Shown: piece by piece, positions 25,171-33,678 of the stretch
How the letters are laid out: the number at the start of each line of letters is the position of its first letter
Numbering within the stretch: position 1 is the first letter of the stretch
DNA from: a bacterium 1xD8-48
GTDB taxonomy: Bacteria > Bacillota > Clostridia > Lachnospirales > Lachnospiraceae
Direction: 5' to 3'
DNA length: 64,000 nucleotides
Assembly (NCBI GenBank): GCA_009917455.1
Contig: QZDS01000009.1
Coordinates: forward strand, 1 to 64,000
Notes under the pieces: generated by a model
What the model saw: the letters and a program-made list of their open reading frames with translations, nothing else
Told to the model about the DNA's origin: nothing
The model's database searches: none
Position numbers and translations under genes: made by a program

Positions 25171-27485
25171 AAGGCTATCTTGGTCTTGTTTCAGAATATG
25201 CAAAAGTCCATAAGAAGAAAAACCGCCTTACCATTATCTGCATTGCTATTTCTGTCATGCTGGTAACGGCAATTTTCGGAATGGCAGATATGAGCCTGAA
25301 AGCCCAAAAAGAGGAAGCCATACGGCGGTATGGAAACTGGCATACGATCATTTCCAATATCCCTTTAGAAACAGCGGACGCTATCAGCAACCGAAAAGAC
25401 GTGTCTGTTTCCGGCTTTTTGGGTATGGCTTCCAGTACAACCTATCAGGGAAAAGAATTGATTATCCAAAGCAGCAGCGAGGAACTTGCGAAACAAATGA
25501 ATTTATCAGTTACCGAGGGACATTACCCTGTTTCGGAAACGGAAGCATTGTTAGACAGGCAGGGCTTGGAGCAATTCGGGCTGTCTATTGGAGATACGAT
25601 TGAAATTGTATATAGTGACGGACAGACAAGGCAATATCAGATTTCAGGTACTTATGGCGATTTTTCCAGTTTGCAGGGAACAGACGCACACGGATTACAA
25701 CTGGCAGAGGGTGGGCTACGCTTCCTGCCGGAAACAGAATATCAGGAATATAATTATATTCAATTTAAGAGCGGAACCAATATCAACCGTGCAAATGAAG
25801 AAATAAAAGCCGAATTTTCCCTGACAGATGAACAGATTTCTACAAATGTTATGCTTCTTGGCTTAATGGGGCAAAGCAAAGACACTACCATGCTGGAAGT
25901 CTACCTTACTGCGGCAATCCTTTTTGTCCTTGTTGCCATGACTGGAACATTTATGATCGCCAGCAGCTTTAATATGAGCATTTTGGAGAGGACACAGTTT
26001 TTCGGCTTATTGCGCTGTCTTGGGGCTACAAAGCGGCAGATTAAACGGTATATCCGCAGGGAGGGATTATTATACTGCCTGAAAGCAATTCCCGTTGGGT
26101 TACTTTCGGGGAGTGTCATTCTATGGATTGCTGTTTATGTATTAAATGCGATTAACTCACAATATCTCCCGGAAATGCCGCAGTTTCAATTCAGCTTCCC
26201 CGGCATATTAGCGGGGACGGTAATAGGTGTTTTTGTTGTGATGATTGCGTCAAGTTCCCCGGCTAAAAATGCCGCAAAGGTATCTCCGCAAACAGCCGTA
26301 ACAGGGAATATCAATCAGACTGCCCACCAAAACTTCAAAAAAGCGTCCAATACAAAAGCATTTCATGTAGATACGGCTATGGGACTGCGCCATGCGTTTT
26401 CTAACAAGAAAAGCATGATTTTGATTGCGGGTTCTTTTGCGATCAGCATTACCCTGTTTTTATGTTTTACCATATTGATTACGTTTATGAACCATGCGTT
26501 AAGCCCCTTGAAGCCTTATGCGCCGGATTTGACGGTAGAGGGAAATGAACCACATATTTCTCTGCCCTATTCCCTGAAAGAAGAAATAGAACAGCTTCCG
26601 GGAACAGAAAAAGTATATGGGAGAATGTTTTGCACGGACATTCCCGCAAATGACAAAAAAGGCTCCAACAGGGCAACTTTAGTTTCTTATGATGAACCTC
26701 AATTTTCATGGGCAAGTGATGTGTTGATTTCCGGGGATATTGAAAATGTTCAGAATGGAAACGGCGTTTTAGTGGATTATGGCTATTCACAGGAATTTCA
26801 TTGGGAGATTGGCGACATTATCACGTTGGACATAAACGGCACAACGCATGAAGCGACGGTTTCCGGCATTGTGTCTGACGTTCCGCTGGATTCTGGGAGT
26901 GGGGAGTGGATTATTGTCTGTTCCGAAAATATGTTTACCGCTTTAACGGGTATTACAGATTATAAGATTATCGAAGTTCAGGCAAGTACAGACATATCTG
27001 GGCAGATCAGGAACCTGATTACTCCTGATATGAAACTGCTTGATATGCGGCAGCACAACGAGGAAGTACGCACCGGGTATTTTGCTATGGCGGTCTTTGT
27101 CTATGGATTTCTGATCGTGATTGCGCTGGTGGCTTTAATCAATATTATTAACACAGTCAATGCGAGCGTTTCCAGCAGGATCAATCATTATGGTGTCATG
27201 CGGGCAGTCGGAATGTCGGGGAAACAAATTCAAAAGGTAATACGGGCAGAAGCCGCAGCTTACGCTATCACTGGCAGCATTGCCGGGGCTGTATCAGGGT
27301 TATTCCTGCACCGCTTTTTCTTTGAAATGCTTATTACTTCTAATTGGGGGCAGGAATGGGAACCGCCGTTATTGGTTCTTGCCGTAGTAATTTCAGCGGC
27401 AATCCTGACTACATTTATTGCTGTCATTGCACCGTCCCGGAAGATTAAAAAGACAAGCATTGTCAATGTAGTAAATGCGGGGTGA
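25167..27485 (+). CDS. FtsX-like permease (MacB/BceB-related), two FtsX domains
   Basis: 772 residues, from the ATG at 25167 after GGGAGGTG. One membrane segment near residues 20-40, an extracellular domain (about 45-230), a first FtsX block of three segments (about 245-370), another segment near 410, a second extracellular domain (about 450-620) and a second three-segment FtsX block (about 635-765). The twofold layout is that of export permeases working with LolD-like ATPases. It completes the kinase/regulator/exporter module. Substrate unknown; peptide antibiotic or lipid are the usual candidates. Confidence 0.85.
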   Translation: MKGYLGLVSEYAKVHKKKNRLTIICIAISVMLVTAIFGMADMSLKAQKEEAIRRYGNWHTIISNIPLETADAISNRKDVSVSGFLGMASSTTYQGKELIIQSSSEELAKQMNLSVTEGHYPVSETEALLDRQGLEQFGLSIGDTIEIVYSDGQTRQYQISGTYGDFSSLQGTDAHGLQLAEGGLRFLPETEYQEYNYIQFKSGTNINRANEEIKAEFSLTDEQISTNVMLLGLMGQSKDTTMLEVYLTAAILFVLVAMTGTFMIASSFNMSILERTQFFGLLRCLGATKRQIKRYIRREGLLYCLKAIPVGLLSGSVILWIAVYVLNAINSQYLPEMPQFQFSFPGILAGTVIGVFVVMIASSSPAKNAAKVSPQTAVTGNINQTAHQNFKKASNTKAFHVDTAMGLRHAFSNKKSMILIAGSFAISITLFLCFTILITFMNHALSPLKPYAPDLTVEGNEPHISLPYSLKEEIEQLPGTEKVYGRMFCTDIPANDKKGSNRATLVSYDEPQFSWASDVLISGDIENVQNGNGVLVDYGYSQEFHWEIGDIITLDINGTTHEATVSGIVSDVPLDSGSGEWIIVCSENMFTALTGITDYKIIEVQASTDISGQIRNLITPDMKLLDMRQHNEEVRTGYFAMAVFVYGFLIVIALVALINIINTVNASVSSRINHYGVMRAVGMSGKQIQKVIRAEAAAYAITGSIAGAVSGLFLHRFFFEMLITSNWGQEWEPPLLVLAVVISAAILTTFIAVIAPSRKIKKTSIVNVVNAG

Positions 27486-27491
27486 CAGACT

Positions 27492-27836
27492 ATGAAAAAA
27501 ATCTTAATTGTAGATGATTACCCTGATATTTTAGAGGGATTAAGCTATGTTCTGAAAGACCATTATGAAGTAACAACCGCTGGCAATCTGAAAGAAGCTA
27601 AAAAGGAAGTGTCAACCACTGTATTTGATGTGATTTGCTCTGACTATGCTATGCCGGACGGAACCGGGCTTGAACTGTTAGAATTTTGCAGACAGGAAAA
27701 GTTTTCTATGCTGTTTATCCTTATGTCTGCTATGCGGGAAGAACGTATTGTTATGGAAGCAAAATTGCATGGTGCGGTGTTTATGGAAAAAACAGACAGC
27801 GATTTGATTTCGTTTCTTCGAGAAAATGCGAACTAA
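27492..27836 (+). CDS. Stand-alone receiver domain protein
   Basis: 114 residues. A complete CheY-like receiver with Asp8/Asp9, phospho-acceptor Asp51 in CSDYAMPDG and Lys near MEKTDSD, and no output domain. It lies six bases after the FtsX permease stop. A single-domain regulator at the end of an exporter operon is unusual; it could act as a phosphate sink for the kinase at 22818 or bind the exporter. Neither role is shown by the sequence. Confidence 0.7.
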   Translation: MKKILIVDDYPDILEGLSYVLKDHYEVTTAGNLKEAKKEVSTTVFDVICSDYAMPDGTGLELLEFCRQEKFSMLFILMSAMREERIVMEAKLHGAVFMEKTDSDLISFLRENAN

Positions 27837-28133
27837 ATAATTCAAATATGATTGTTAGCTGTGGATTAGGTAACAGCATTATTCCTATCCGCTTTAATAA
27901 CCGCCCGGAAGTCATTGTAATTGAACTTCTTAACACTGACTTGTAAGAACAGCTTATAGAAAACTGAATTATAAAGTAATCTGCCGCACGACGGCAAAAG
28001 AAAAAAAGCCGTCGTACAGCAGAGGTATTTTTACACGCCTATTCCTACACGGCGGCTTTTGAGAGATCAGATCAAAGCCGCCGTTTCTTTTTGCCTAAAA
28101 GCAGACCCCCGATGACCCTCAGCAATCAGCAGG
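27837..28133. other. Gap after the cargo operon with a terminator
   Basis: A short open stretch (27848-27946) has no ribosome site and no recognisable protein. ACGACGGC and GCCGTCGT near 27986-28015 form a stem. A stronger terminator is listed separately at 28049-28094. The remaining DNA up to the leader hairpin shows nothing more. Confidence 0.4.
28049..28094 (+). terminator. Strong intrinsic terminator after the resistance-type operon
   Basis: ACGGCGGCTTT and AAAGCCGCCGT form a perfect 11-bp stem with a 14-base loop, followed by TTTCTTTTT. Confidence 0.75.
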
Positions 28134-28157
28134 GGCGGTATATAGGAGGATACCGCC
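28134..28157 (+). promoter_or_regulatory. Hairpin enclosing the ribosome binding site of a leader peptide
   Basis: GGCGGTAT and ATACCGCC form a perfect 8-bp stem. The 8-base loop ATAGGAGG contains the whole Shine-Dalgarno sequence and the ATG follows the stem directly. A TCCTCC run at 28219-28224, just after the leader stop, could pair with the same GGAGGA. The two alternatives suggest structure-based control of translation. Confidence 0.5.
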
Positions 28158-28214
28158 ATGTCTGCAATATTCATTTGTAATAGCTATGATATATATCAAT
28201 TAAAAAAAGCATAG
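28158..28214 (+). CDS. 18-residue leader peptide
   Basis: ATG-led frame MSAIFICNSYDIYQLKKA with AGGAGG displayed in a hairpin loop upstream. It is too short to be a folded protein. Position in front of the sigma-like gene and the flanking complementary sequences fit a translated leader controlling downstream genes of the element. Conservation has not been checked. Confidence 0.4.
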   Translation: MSAIFICNSYDIYQLKKA

Positions 28215-28378
28215 GCCCTCCTCCGGGATATTATAGTTATCTATCAGTATTATCAATCCATATAAATCAGCATAACCATGGTCTTTTTTGTTGCGCCAGT
28301 TTCTTATTGCGAGAAGCTAGCGTTTCTTATTGTCGATTTTTAGGGAAACCTCCCGATGTGTACCGCTGCCGGTCCCCG

Positions 28379-28424
28379 CCTCCATTCGATTCACCCGTCA
28401 ACCACGCCTGAATCGAAATGGAGG
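28379..28424 (+). promoter_or_regulatory. Hairpin that hides the ribosome binding site of the sigma-like gene
   Basis: CCTCCATTCGATTC at 28379-28392 pairs with GAATCGAAATGGAGG at 28410-28424 over 14 bases with one bulged T. The 3' arm includes GGAGG, the ribosome site of the gene starting at 28431. When formed, the stem would block initiation. The 165 bases between the leader peptide and this hairpin contain two copies of GTTTCTTATTG and otherwise nothing recognised. Confidence 0.55.
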
Positions 28425-28430
28425 AAAACT

Positions 28431-28901
28431 ATGGGCTTTCACTATGGATATGAGAAAAGGAAGTTTGATGCAGAATGGACCCGGCTGGAACAGGAATACC
28501 GCGCAGCCGGTATGAACGATAGGCAGATCGCGGCGATGAAGGAATATGACTGGACCTGGTTTTGCAGCCAGCGGACCTATCAGAACCGCGTACAGACCCT
28601 TCCCAGCGAACAGTGTGAGGACGAGAGTGAGCAGTCCTGCCTGTTCCGAAAATTTGAATCCCTGTCCTGCACCTGGGACACCGGCGATGTGGACGCCCAG
28701 CGGTTTGGCTGGCTGTCCTCCCTGGAGGATGAACTGCTGTACCGGCGGCTCTGCAAATTGCCGGAGGACGATCTGGAACTGCTGACCCTGCTCATTGTGG
28801 ACGGATACCGGCAGGCCGATGTCGCAAGGCTGTGGAACTGTTCCCGGAGCGCAATCACACAGCGAATAAATAAAATCAAGATTTTTTTGAAAAAGGCTTA
28901 A
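28431..28901 (+). CDS. Sigma-70-like helix-turn-helix protein of ICE type
   Basis: 156 residues from the ATG at 28431. The C-terminal third has a region-4-type helix-turn-helix (LLTLLIVDGYRQADVARLW followed by CSRSAITQRINKIKIFLKK). The N-terminal part is rich in Trp/Tyr and acidic residues and has no known domain. Proteins of this kind occur in Tn1549/Tn916-like elements near the recombination genes and are annotated as sigma-factor-like regulators. Its ribosome site can be sequestered in a 14-bp hairpin. Confidence 0.7.
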   Translation: MGFHYGYEKRKFDAEWTRLEQEYRAAGMNDRQIAAMKEYDWTWFCSQRTYQNRVQTLPSEQCEDESEQSCLFRKFESLSCTWDTGDVDAQRFGWLSSLEDELLYRRLCKLPEDDLELLTLLIVDGYRQADVARLWNCSRSAITQRINKIKIFLKKA

Positions 28902-29402
28902 CAAATCGCCTTTCCTAATGCCTACACATTGAAGGGACAAGTCCTCTTGCCCCTCATTGCAGCTTGACAACTGAATATACGGCATAACAGGTACATAACC
29001 CGTATCGAAGCGGAAAAGGCGCGCCGCCAGGACGGTTGCTTGCAGGAGGTGATGACAGACAGGCAATCCGAGCGATCTACGTCCAGCCTTAAACCCGGAG
29101 ATGGCGTTCCGGGCGCGATGATGGTGCGGGGGCTTAAAGATACTTCCTCACGGCCCGCCAAAGACTTGGGGGGAACCCTGCGGCGCACGAGAAAAACGGC
29201 GCTGCGGAGTTATGACAGCTCTGCCGGGAGCGGCCTGTTATGTCCCCGTCGTCAGGGGGCGTGGCAAATATGACGAACCATCCAAACAGAATTGCAGCAG
29301 CCGTACCGGACGGTATCCAGCGGCAACCGCCGCCCTTATCTTTCGATACGGCTGCTTTTTAACCATAGAGTAAAAACAATTTTTGAACGGAGGTGCGTCT
29401 TT
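28902..29402 (+). other. Gap with a possible small gene and a terminator-like stem
   Basis: A frame at 29052-29273 (73 residues) follows a textbook GGAGGTG site, but its Ser/Arg-rich, low-complexity product matches no family I recognise, so it may be non-coding. Downstream, GCAGCCGTA near 29300 and TACGGCTGC near 29352 flank 45 bases and are followed by TTTTT, which would act as a terminator. The region may encode a structured RNA; this cannot be settled by eye. Confidence 0.35.
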
Positions 29403-29576
29403 ATGACCAAACAGACAACCCCGACAAGCTCCTACAAAGAGGTGCGGATCGGGAAAACCATTTATCGCGTCACCAGCTTTTTTTCGGGAGAAAAGGACCT
29501 GGGAAAGACGCTGGAACAGCTGGCAGTCAGACGCGCTATGTCGGAAGCCATTCCAGCTGCCAGCGGTTCCAAATAA
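29403..29576 (+). CDS. Short ICE-type conserved protein (TnpW-like)
   Basis: 57 residues with GGAGGTG upstream. The core YKEVRIGKTIYRVTSFF resembles the IG+(T/S)Y+V core of TnpW proteins and is common in small genes placed in front of large serine recombinases in ICEs. No recombinase follows here; 135 bases later the sequence changes to an unrelated decayed ATPase gene. That suggests deletion of the right end of the element. Confidence 0.5.
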   Translation: MTKQTTPTSSYKEVRIGKTIYRVTSFFSGEKDLGKTLEQLAVRRAMSEAIPAASGSK

Positions 29577-29711
29577 CAGAAAGCCTCGCGGCCTGCCGTA
29601 TCCTTGCGCGGCGGTGGATTCTCCGGTAAGATATTCATGCAGGGTAAAACCTGCGGAGCCATTTTGCCGCACGAGGTATGGATTCTGAGATGGTCGGGAG
29701 GTAAAACAAAG

Positions 29712-30898
29712 ATGATGGATTATGGAAAAGCAGAAGGCGGCGGAGAGATACGGGAAATTTCTGGAGCAGTACAGGAAATTGAAAGAAATGGTTACCTTCA
29801 GCAGCTTATTTTGCGAAAAGATAATGGGTTGATAAAGGTTATTACAGGCATACGAAGATGTGGAAAATCGTTTTTACTGTTTCATATATTTAAAAAGTAT
29901 CTGCTGAAAAATGGCGTGGCTGAAGACCATGTTATCGAGATTGCTTTGGATGGCATTGAAAACGAAGAATTGAGTAATCCTAAAATATGTTATCAGTACG
30001 TGAAAGCTGCCATAAAGGACAATGAAAGTTATTATCTCCTTTTAGATGAAATACAATTTATGCCCCGGTTTGAAGAGGTTTTGAACAGCCTGCTCCGCAT
30101 AAGCAATATTGACATCTATGTGACTGGAAGCAATTCCAGATTTCTGTCCAGTGATATTGTAACGGAGTTTCGGGGGCGGGGAGATGAAATCAGGGTATAT
30201 CCCCTTTCTTTTGCAGAATTTTATTCTGTTTACGATGGAGAATATGAGGATGCATGGAGCGATTATATGATTTTTTGAGTACGCTGGTTGATATTCTGGC
30301 ATCTGTCATCGGAGCTCCGACAAATCCAACCCGGATTTCCAATACTTTTGCAAGTGAACGCCAGACCAGCTATACGAATAAGACAATATCCAACCATATT
30401 AATTATCTTGAGGAAGCATTTCTGATATCGAAATCCAATCGTTATGATATTAAAGGGAGAAAATATGTTGGCGCGAATTTAAAATATTATTTTACTGATT
30501 TGGGCCTTAGAAACGCAAGGCTGAACTTCCGGCAGCAGGAACCGACCCATATTATGGAAAACATTGTTTATAACGAATTGCTGATTCGCGGATACAATGT
30601 TGATACGGGCATTATAGATGTGTTTGGAAAAACTCAGGAAGGAAAACGTGTCCGTAAACGGCTTGAGGTTGATTTTGTTGTTAATCAGGGAAGCCAGAGA
30701 TATTATGTTCAGGTGGCTTATGATATGGCATCAAAGGAAAAGCAGTCGCAGGAATTTCGTTCTTTCCGTAATATTCCAGATTCTTTTAAGAAAATAGTGA
30801 TTGTAGACGGAACGGCAAAACCCTGGAGAAATGAAGAAGGTTTTGTCATCATGGGAATGAAGTATTTTCTTCTGAATTCGGACAGCCTGGAATTTTGA
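29712..30898 (+). pseudogene. AAA ATPase with DUF4143 domain, broken by an internal deletion and frameshift
   Basis: Two frames carry the two halves of one protein. 29712-30278 holds the ATPase core: Walker A TGIRRCGKSFLLF, Walker B YYLLLDEIQF, sensor VTGSNSRF and PLSFAEFY. After DAWSDYM it runs into a stop. 30254-30898, in another frame, holds DUF4143: SVIGAPTNPTRISNTF, then YYFTDLGLRN and a C-terminal nuclease-like RLEVDFVVNQG. About 60 residues usually found between the halves are missing. The ATG at 29712 follows GGGAGG. Function in this family is uncertain. Confidence 0.75.
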
Positions 30899-30948
30899 TA
30901 TGCCAAACAACATAAAAATGACGAATAATGCGCTCGAAAAGCACAAAG

Positions 30949-30990
30949 GTTCCCTGTCTGTTATATAAGCAGACAGGGAACAATTTTTTT
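30949..30990 (+). terminator. Intrinsic terminator upstream of the second sugar locus
   Basis: GTTCCCTGTCTG and CAGACAGGGAAC form a perfect 12-bp stem with loop TTATATAAG, followed by seven T. The next 220 bases to the gene at 31212 are AT-rich with two TTTATAATA boxes that may be -10 elements; no clear -35 was found. Confidence 0.8.
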
Positions 30991-31211
30991 GCAATCAGGT
31001 TGTATATAATGCATATGAAAGCTGTATAGAACCCCTGTAAAAAGGTAAAAATAACAAACAGATAAAGGCAAAATAAGGTAAAATCAGACATAAAATTCGT
31101 GAAACTAAAAAATAAACACATTTTATAATAAAAAGTGAGTATACCTGCACAAAACCTCTTTTTATAATAAATTTGAAACTGAAAACCGATTTTCGAATGG
31201 AGGATTTGTTT

Positions 31212-32618
31212 ATGAAGAAAAAGACAGTTAGCATGGGGCTTGCGCTTTTGCTTACGGCTTCCTTACTGGCAGGCTGCGGCGGCAAAGGTTCAGACGGCAA
31301 AGACGCAGGAAATACGGCGGATTCGGGAGCAGCGCAGGATACTGCGGTATCTGACGATGCGGCGGGAAGCGGCGAAGCGGCCGCGGATAGCGGTAGCGGC
31401 GAGCAGATAACGATTAACTTCCAGACATGGAATCCCGGACAGGGAGCGCCCATCGACGAGGTTATTGCCGCTTTTGAGGCAAAATATCCCAACATCAAGG
31501 TAAATCATGTGTTTATGCCTTACACAGACCATGTGGAAAAACTGAAAATCGACATGGCAAGCGGCGAAGGCGCTGACGTGTTTGGTATGCAGACAGGAGC
31601 AACAATAAGGGAGTTCCGTGATTTTGAGGTGGATTTGACTCCGCTTGCAGAGGAAGCGTGGGGAAGCGGCTGGCAGGACCAGTACATAGATTTCTGTATG
31701 GATTTGCTGAACGAGGACGGCAAGTACTACGGACTTCCTCTGGGACTGACCTATGCGGGCTTTACATGGGCGGATGTCAGGATGCTGAAGGACAACGGTC
31801 TGGAAGTGCCCAGGAACTATGACGAGCTGAAAAAGTGTGCGGATACTTTGCGGGCAAACGGCCAGTACCCTCTGACCATAGGCGCAAAGGATGCATGGAT
31901 TAATATTGACACATGGATGAGCATGGCAAACGATATCAATTCCGAAAAGCTTTACTCTGCAATTGAGGGAGAAACGCCTTTTACAGACTCTGACCTGGTA
32001 GAATCCTTCCGAATCTGGCAGTCCTGCTTTACAGACGGAATTTTCCAGGACGGCGCGCTTGGCGTAGGCGTGTACAATGATACCAGTGATTTGTTTGAAA
32101 AAGAGGGAAGCATTCCCATGATTCAGAACGGTTCATGGTCAACAGGCTTTTATGTTGACGGCGACCCTGACCACGAAAGAGTATTTAATTCCGAGGGAGC
32201 GGACCACGATATTTTCCTGATGGACTGGAACAACGACGGCAAGCCCTGCCCGGTCAGCGCTTCTGTTGACGTGTGTCTGTGTATTAACAAAAATTCAAAG
32301 AATCAGGAAGCTGCATGGACTTTTGTTGATTTCATGCTTCATGAAGGACAGGATATTCTGATAAACAAATACTTGCAGTATTCACCGTCCAGAAAAGATA
32401 TGGAATTTAGCGTGGCCGGTATAAGCGAGGACGGACAGGCGAATCTGGATTACATTGTGGAGCAGTCCCAGACTAACATCGGCGGATACCGCGAAATGGC
32501 TTATGCGGACTTAAAGCAGGTGATTTCCGACCAGCTTACGGTTCTTGCTTTGGGAGACGCCACGCCCGAGGAGGCAGCAGCCACGATTGAAGCCGCTTCC
32601 CAGGCACAGGCAAGATAA
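31212..32618 (+). CDS. Carbohydrate ABC transporter substrate-binding lipoprotein (family 1)
   Basis: 468 residues from the ATG at 31212 with a GGAGG site. Lipoprotein signal peptide with lipobox LAGC (Cys22), a Gly/Ala/Asp-rich linker (about 25-70), then a UgpB/MalE-like binding fold (ITINFQTWNPGQG, IDEVIAAFEAKYPNIKVN, PLGLTYAGFTW). It belongs to the CUT1 class that binds oligosaccharides, glycosides or polyols. Two permease genes follow after a hairpin; no ATPase gene is in the locus, so a shared MsmK-type ATPase encoded elsewhere is probably used. Confidence 0.88.
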   Translation: MKKKTVSMGLALLLTASLLAGCGGKGSDGKDAGNTADSGAAQDTAVSDDAAGSGEAAADSGSGEQITINFQTWNPGQGAPIDEVIAAFEAKYPNIKVNHVFMPYTDHVEKLKIDMASGEGADVFGMQTGATIREFRDFEVDLTPLAEEAWGSGWQDQYIDFCMDLLNEDGKYYGLPLGLTYAGFTWADVRMLKDNGLEVPRNYDELKKCADTLRANGQYPLTIGAKDAWINIDTWMSMANDINSEKLYSAIEGETPFTDSDLVESFRIWQSCFTDGIFQDGALGVGVYNDTSDLFEKEGSIPMIQNGSWSTGFYVDGDPDHERVFNSEGADHDIFLMDWNNDGKPCPVSASVDVCLCINKNSKNQEAAWTFVDFMLHEGQDILINKYLQYSPSRKDMEFSVAGISEDGQANLDYIVEQSQTNIGGYREMAYADLKQVISDQLTVLALGDATPEEAAATIEAASQAQAR

Positions 32619-32690
32619 AGCCTTTGCGACGGATGCCAGACTAAGATGTGGGAATATCCGACTGGCTGCATTATTCGTTGGCAAAAAACA

Positions 32691-32731
32691 AAGAGCGCCT
32701 CTTCCGTCAGGGGAGGGGCGCTTTTTCTCCA
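32691..32731 (+). terminator. Partial terminator between binding-protein and permease genes
   Basis: AGCGCCTCTTCC and GGGAGGGGCGCT pair with two G-T or mismatched positions around a GTCAG loop, followed by TTTTT. It lies in the 175-base gap and would lower permease expression relative to the binding protein. Confidence 0.6.
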
Positions 32732-32793
32732 AAAAGAAAACTGGAAAACAGCATCTGCAAAGAGCGGATGCGAACCGAAACGGAGGGCTGGTT

Positions 32794-33678
32794 TTGAAAA
32801 AATCCTTTACAGATTATTTATTTATTCTGCCGATTGTACTCCTCTTTTCAATATTCGTTGTCTATCCTATCTGCTATAATTTTTATATCAGCTTTTATGA
32901 CTGGAACGGCATTAATATAGAAAAGGCTTTTGTGGGGTTTGAAAATTATAAGACGGTGTTTCATGACCCTGTGATTTTGAAGGTACTTAAGAACTTTGTG
33001 GTATTTGCGCTTTTTACCATTGTTATACAGGCGTTTTCAGGTCTTATTTTCGCCAATTTTTTTATCAGAAGATTAAGATTCTCATCCTTTTACCGGATTA
33101 TCCTTTACATGCCGGTGATTGCCACCCCGGCGATTGTGGGAAATGTGTTTTCAAAAATATTCGAGACAAACAGGGGATATTTAAATGTGTTTTTGCGCTT
33201 TCTGCATCTGGACGGGTTTTGCCAGCAATGGCTTGCAGACCCCAGGTGGGCGCTGTTTTGCGTGATTTGTGTCAATATCTGGCAGTGGACAGGATACAGT
33301 ATGCTCATGTATTATGCCAATATGCTGAATATCCCGCAGGACCTTTATGAGGCGGCGGTCATTGACGGCGCGGGGCAGGTGCAGCAGTTTACGAAAATCA
33401 CCTTTCCGCTTCTTCGGGGAACTCATTACACCCTGTTTATCATGGGTATGCTGGGCTCGCTGAAATGTTTCGACCTTCCGTATGTGCTGACAAAGGGCGG
33501 TCCTAACTACGCCACGGAATTTTTCTCAACCTATATATACCGGCAGTCCTTCAATCTTTTCAGGCAGGGACTGGGCTCGGCAATCGTGGTGGTAATGTTT
33601 TTGATTGCAATGATAATTACACTGATACAGTTAAAATTCTATTACAGAAACGATAAAGATAAGGAGTTGGCTGGCTGA
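32794..33678 (+). CDS. CUT1-family sugar ABC transporter permease (MalF/UgpA-like)
   Basis: 294 residues starting at TTG seven bases after GGAGGG. Six membrane segments; the cytoplasmic EAA loop reads EAAVIDGAGQVQQFTKITFPLL in two pieces around residue 190-210, with the conserved Gly. The N-terminus (DYLFILPIVLLFSIFVVYP) is typical of the first CUT1 subunit. Its TGA overlaps the ATG of the second permease by one base. Confidence 0.9.
   Translation: MKKSFTDYLFILPIVLLFSIFVVYPICYNFYISFYDWNGINIEKAFVGFENYKTVFHDPVILKVLKNFVVFALFTIVIQAFSGLIFANFFIRRLRFSSFYRIILYMPVIATPAIVGNVFSKIFETNRGYLNVFLRFLHLDGFCQQWLADPRWALFCVICVNIWQWTGYSMLMYYANMLNIPQDLYEAAVIDGAGQVQQFTKITFPLLRGTHYTLFIMGMLGSLKCFDLPYVLTKGGPNYATEFFSTYIYRQSFNLFRQGLGSAIVVVMFLIAMIITLIQLKFYYRNDKDKELAG

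Larger units (their letters stand above)
16511..29711. mobile_element. Rearranged remnant of a Tn4451/Tn1549-type mobilizable element carrying resistance-type cargo
   Basis: The element is recognised by tnpW (16532-16702), a relaxase tail (17012-17420), a second relaxase tail (18213-19167), a sigma-like gene (28431) and a short ICE-type protein (29403). The cargo between about 19.8 and 28 kb is visibly more AT-rich than the flanks. The left edge breaks a reductase gene; the right edge is set just before the decayed ATPase and is approximate. No integrase, recombinase, coupling protein or type IV secretion gene is visible, so it is probably not self-mobile. Att sites were not identified. Confidence 0.6.

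Noticed and set aside
27848..27946. 33-codon frame after the lone receiver gene
   Set aside because: No ribosome site, no known family, and it precedes only stems and a terminator.
29722..29832. Frame reading MEKQKAAERYGKFLEQYRKL at the start of the decayed ATPase
   Set aside because: It looks helical and could be a relic of the lost recombinase, but it has no ribosome site, overlaps the ATPase frame and stops after 36 codons.
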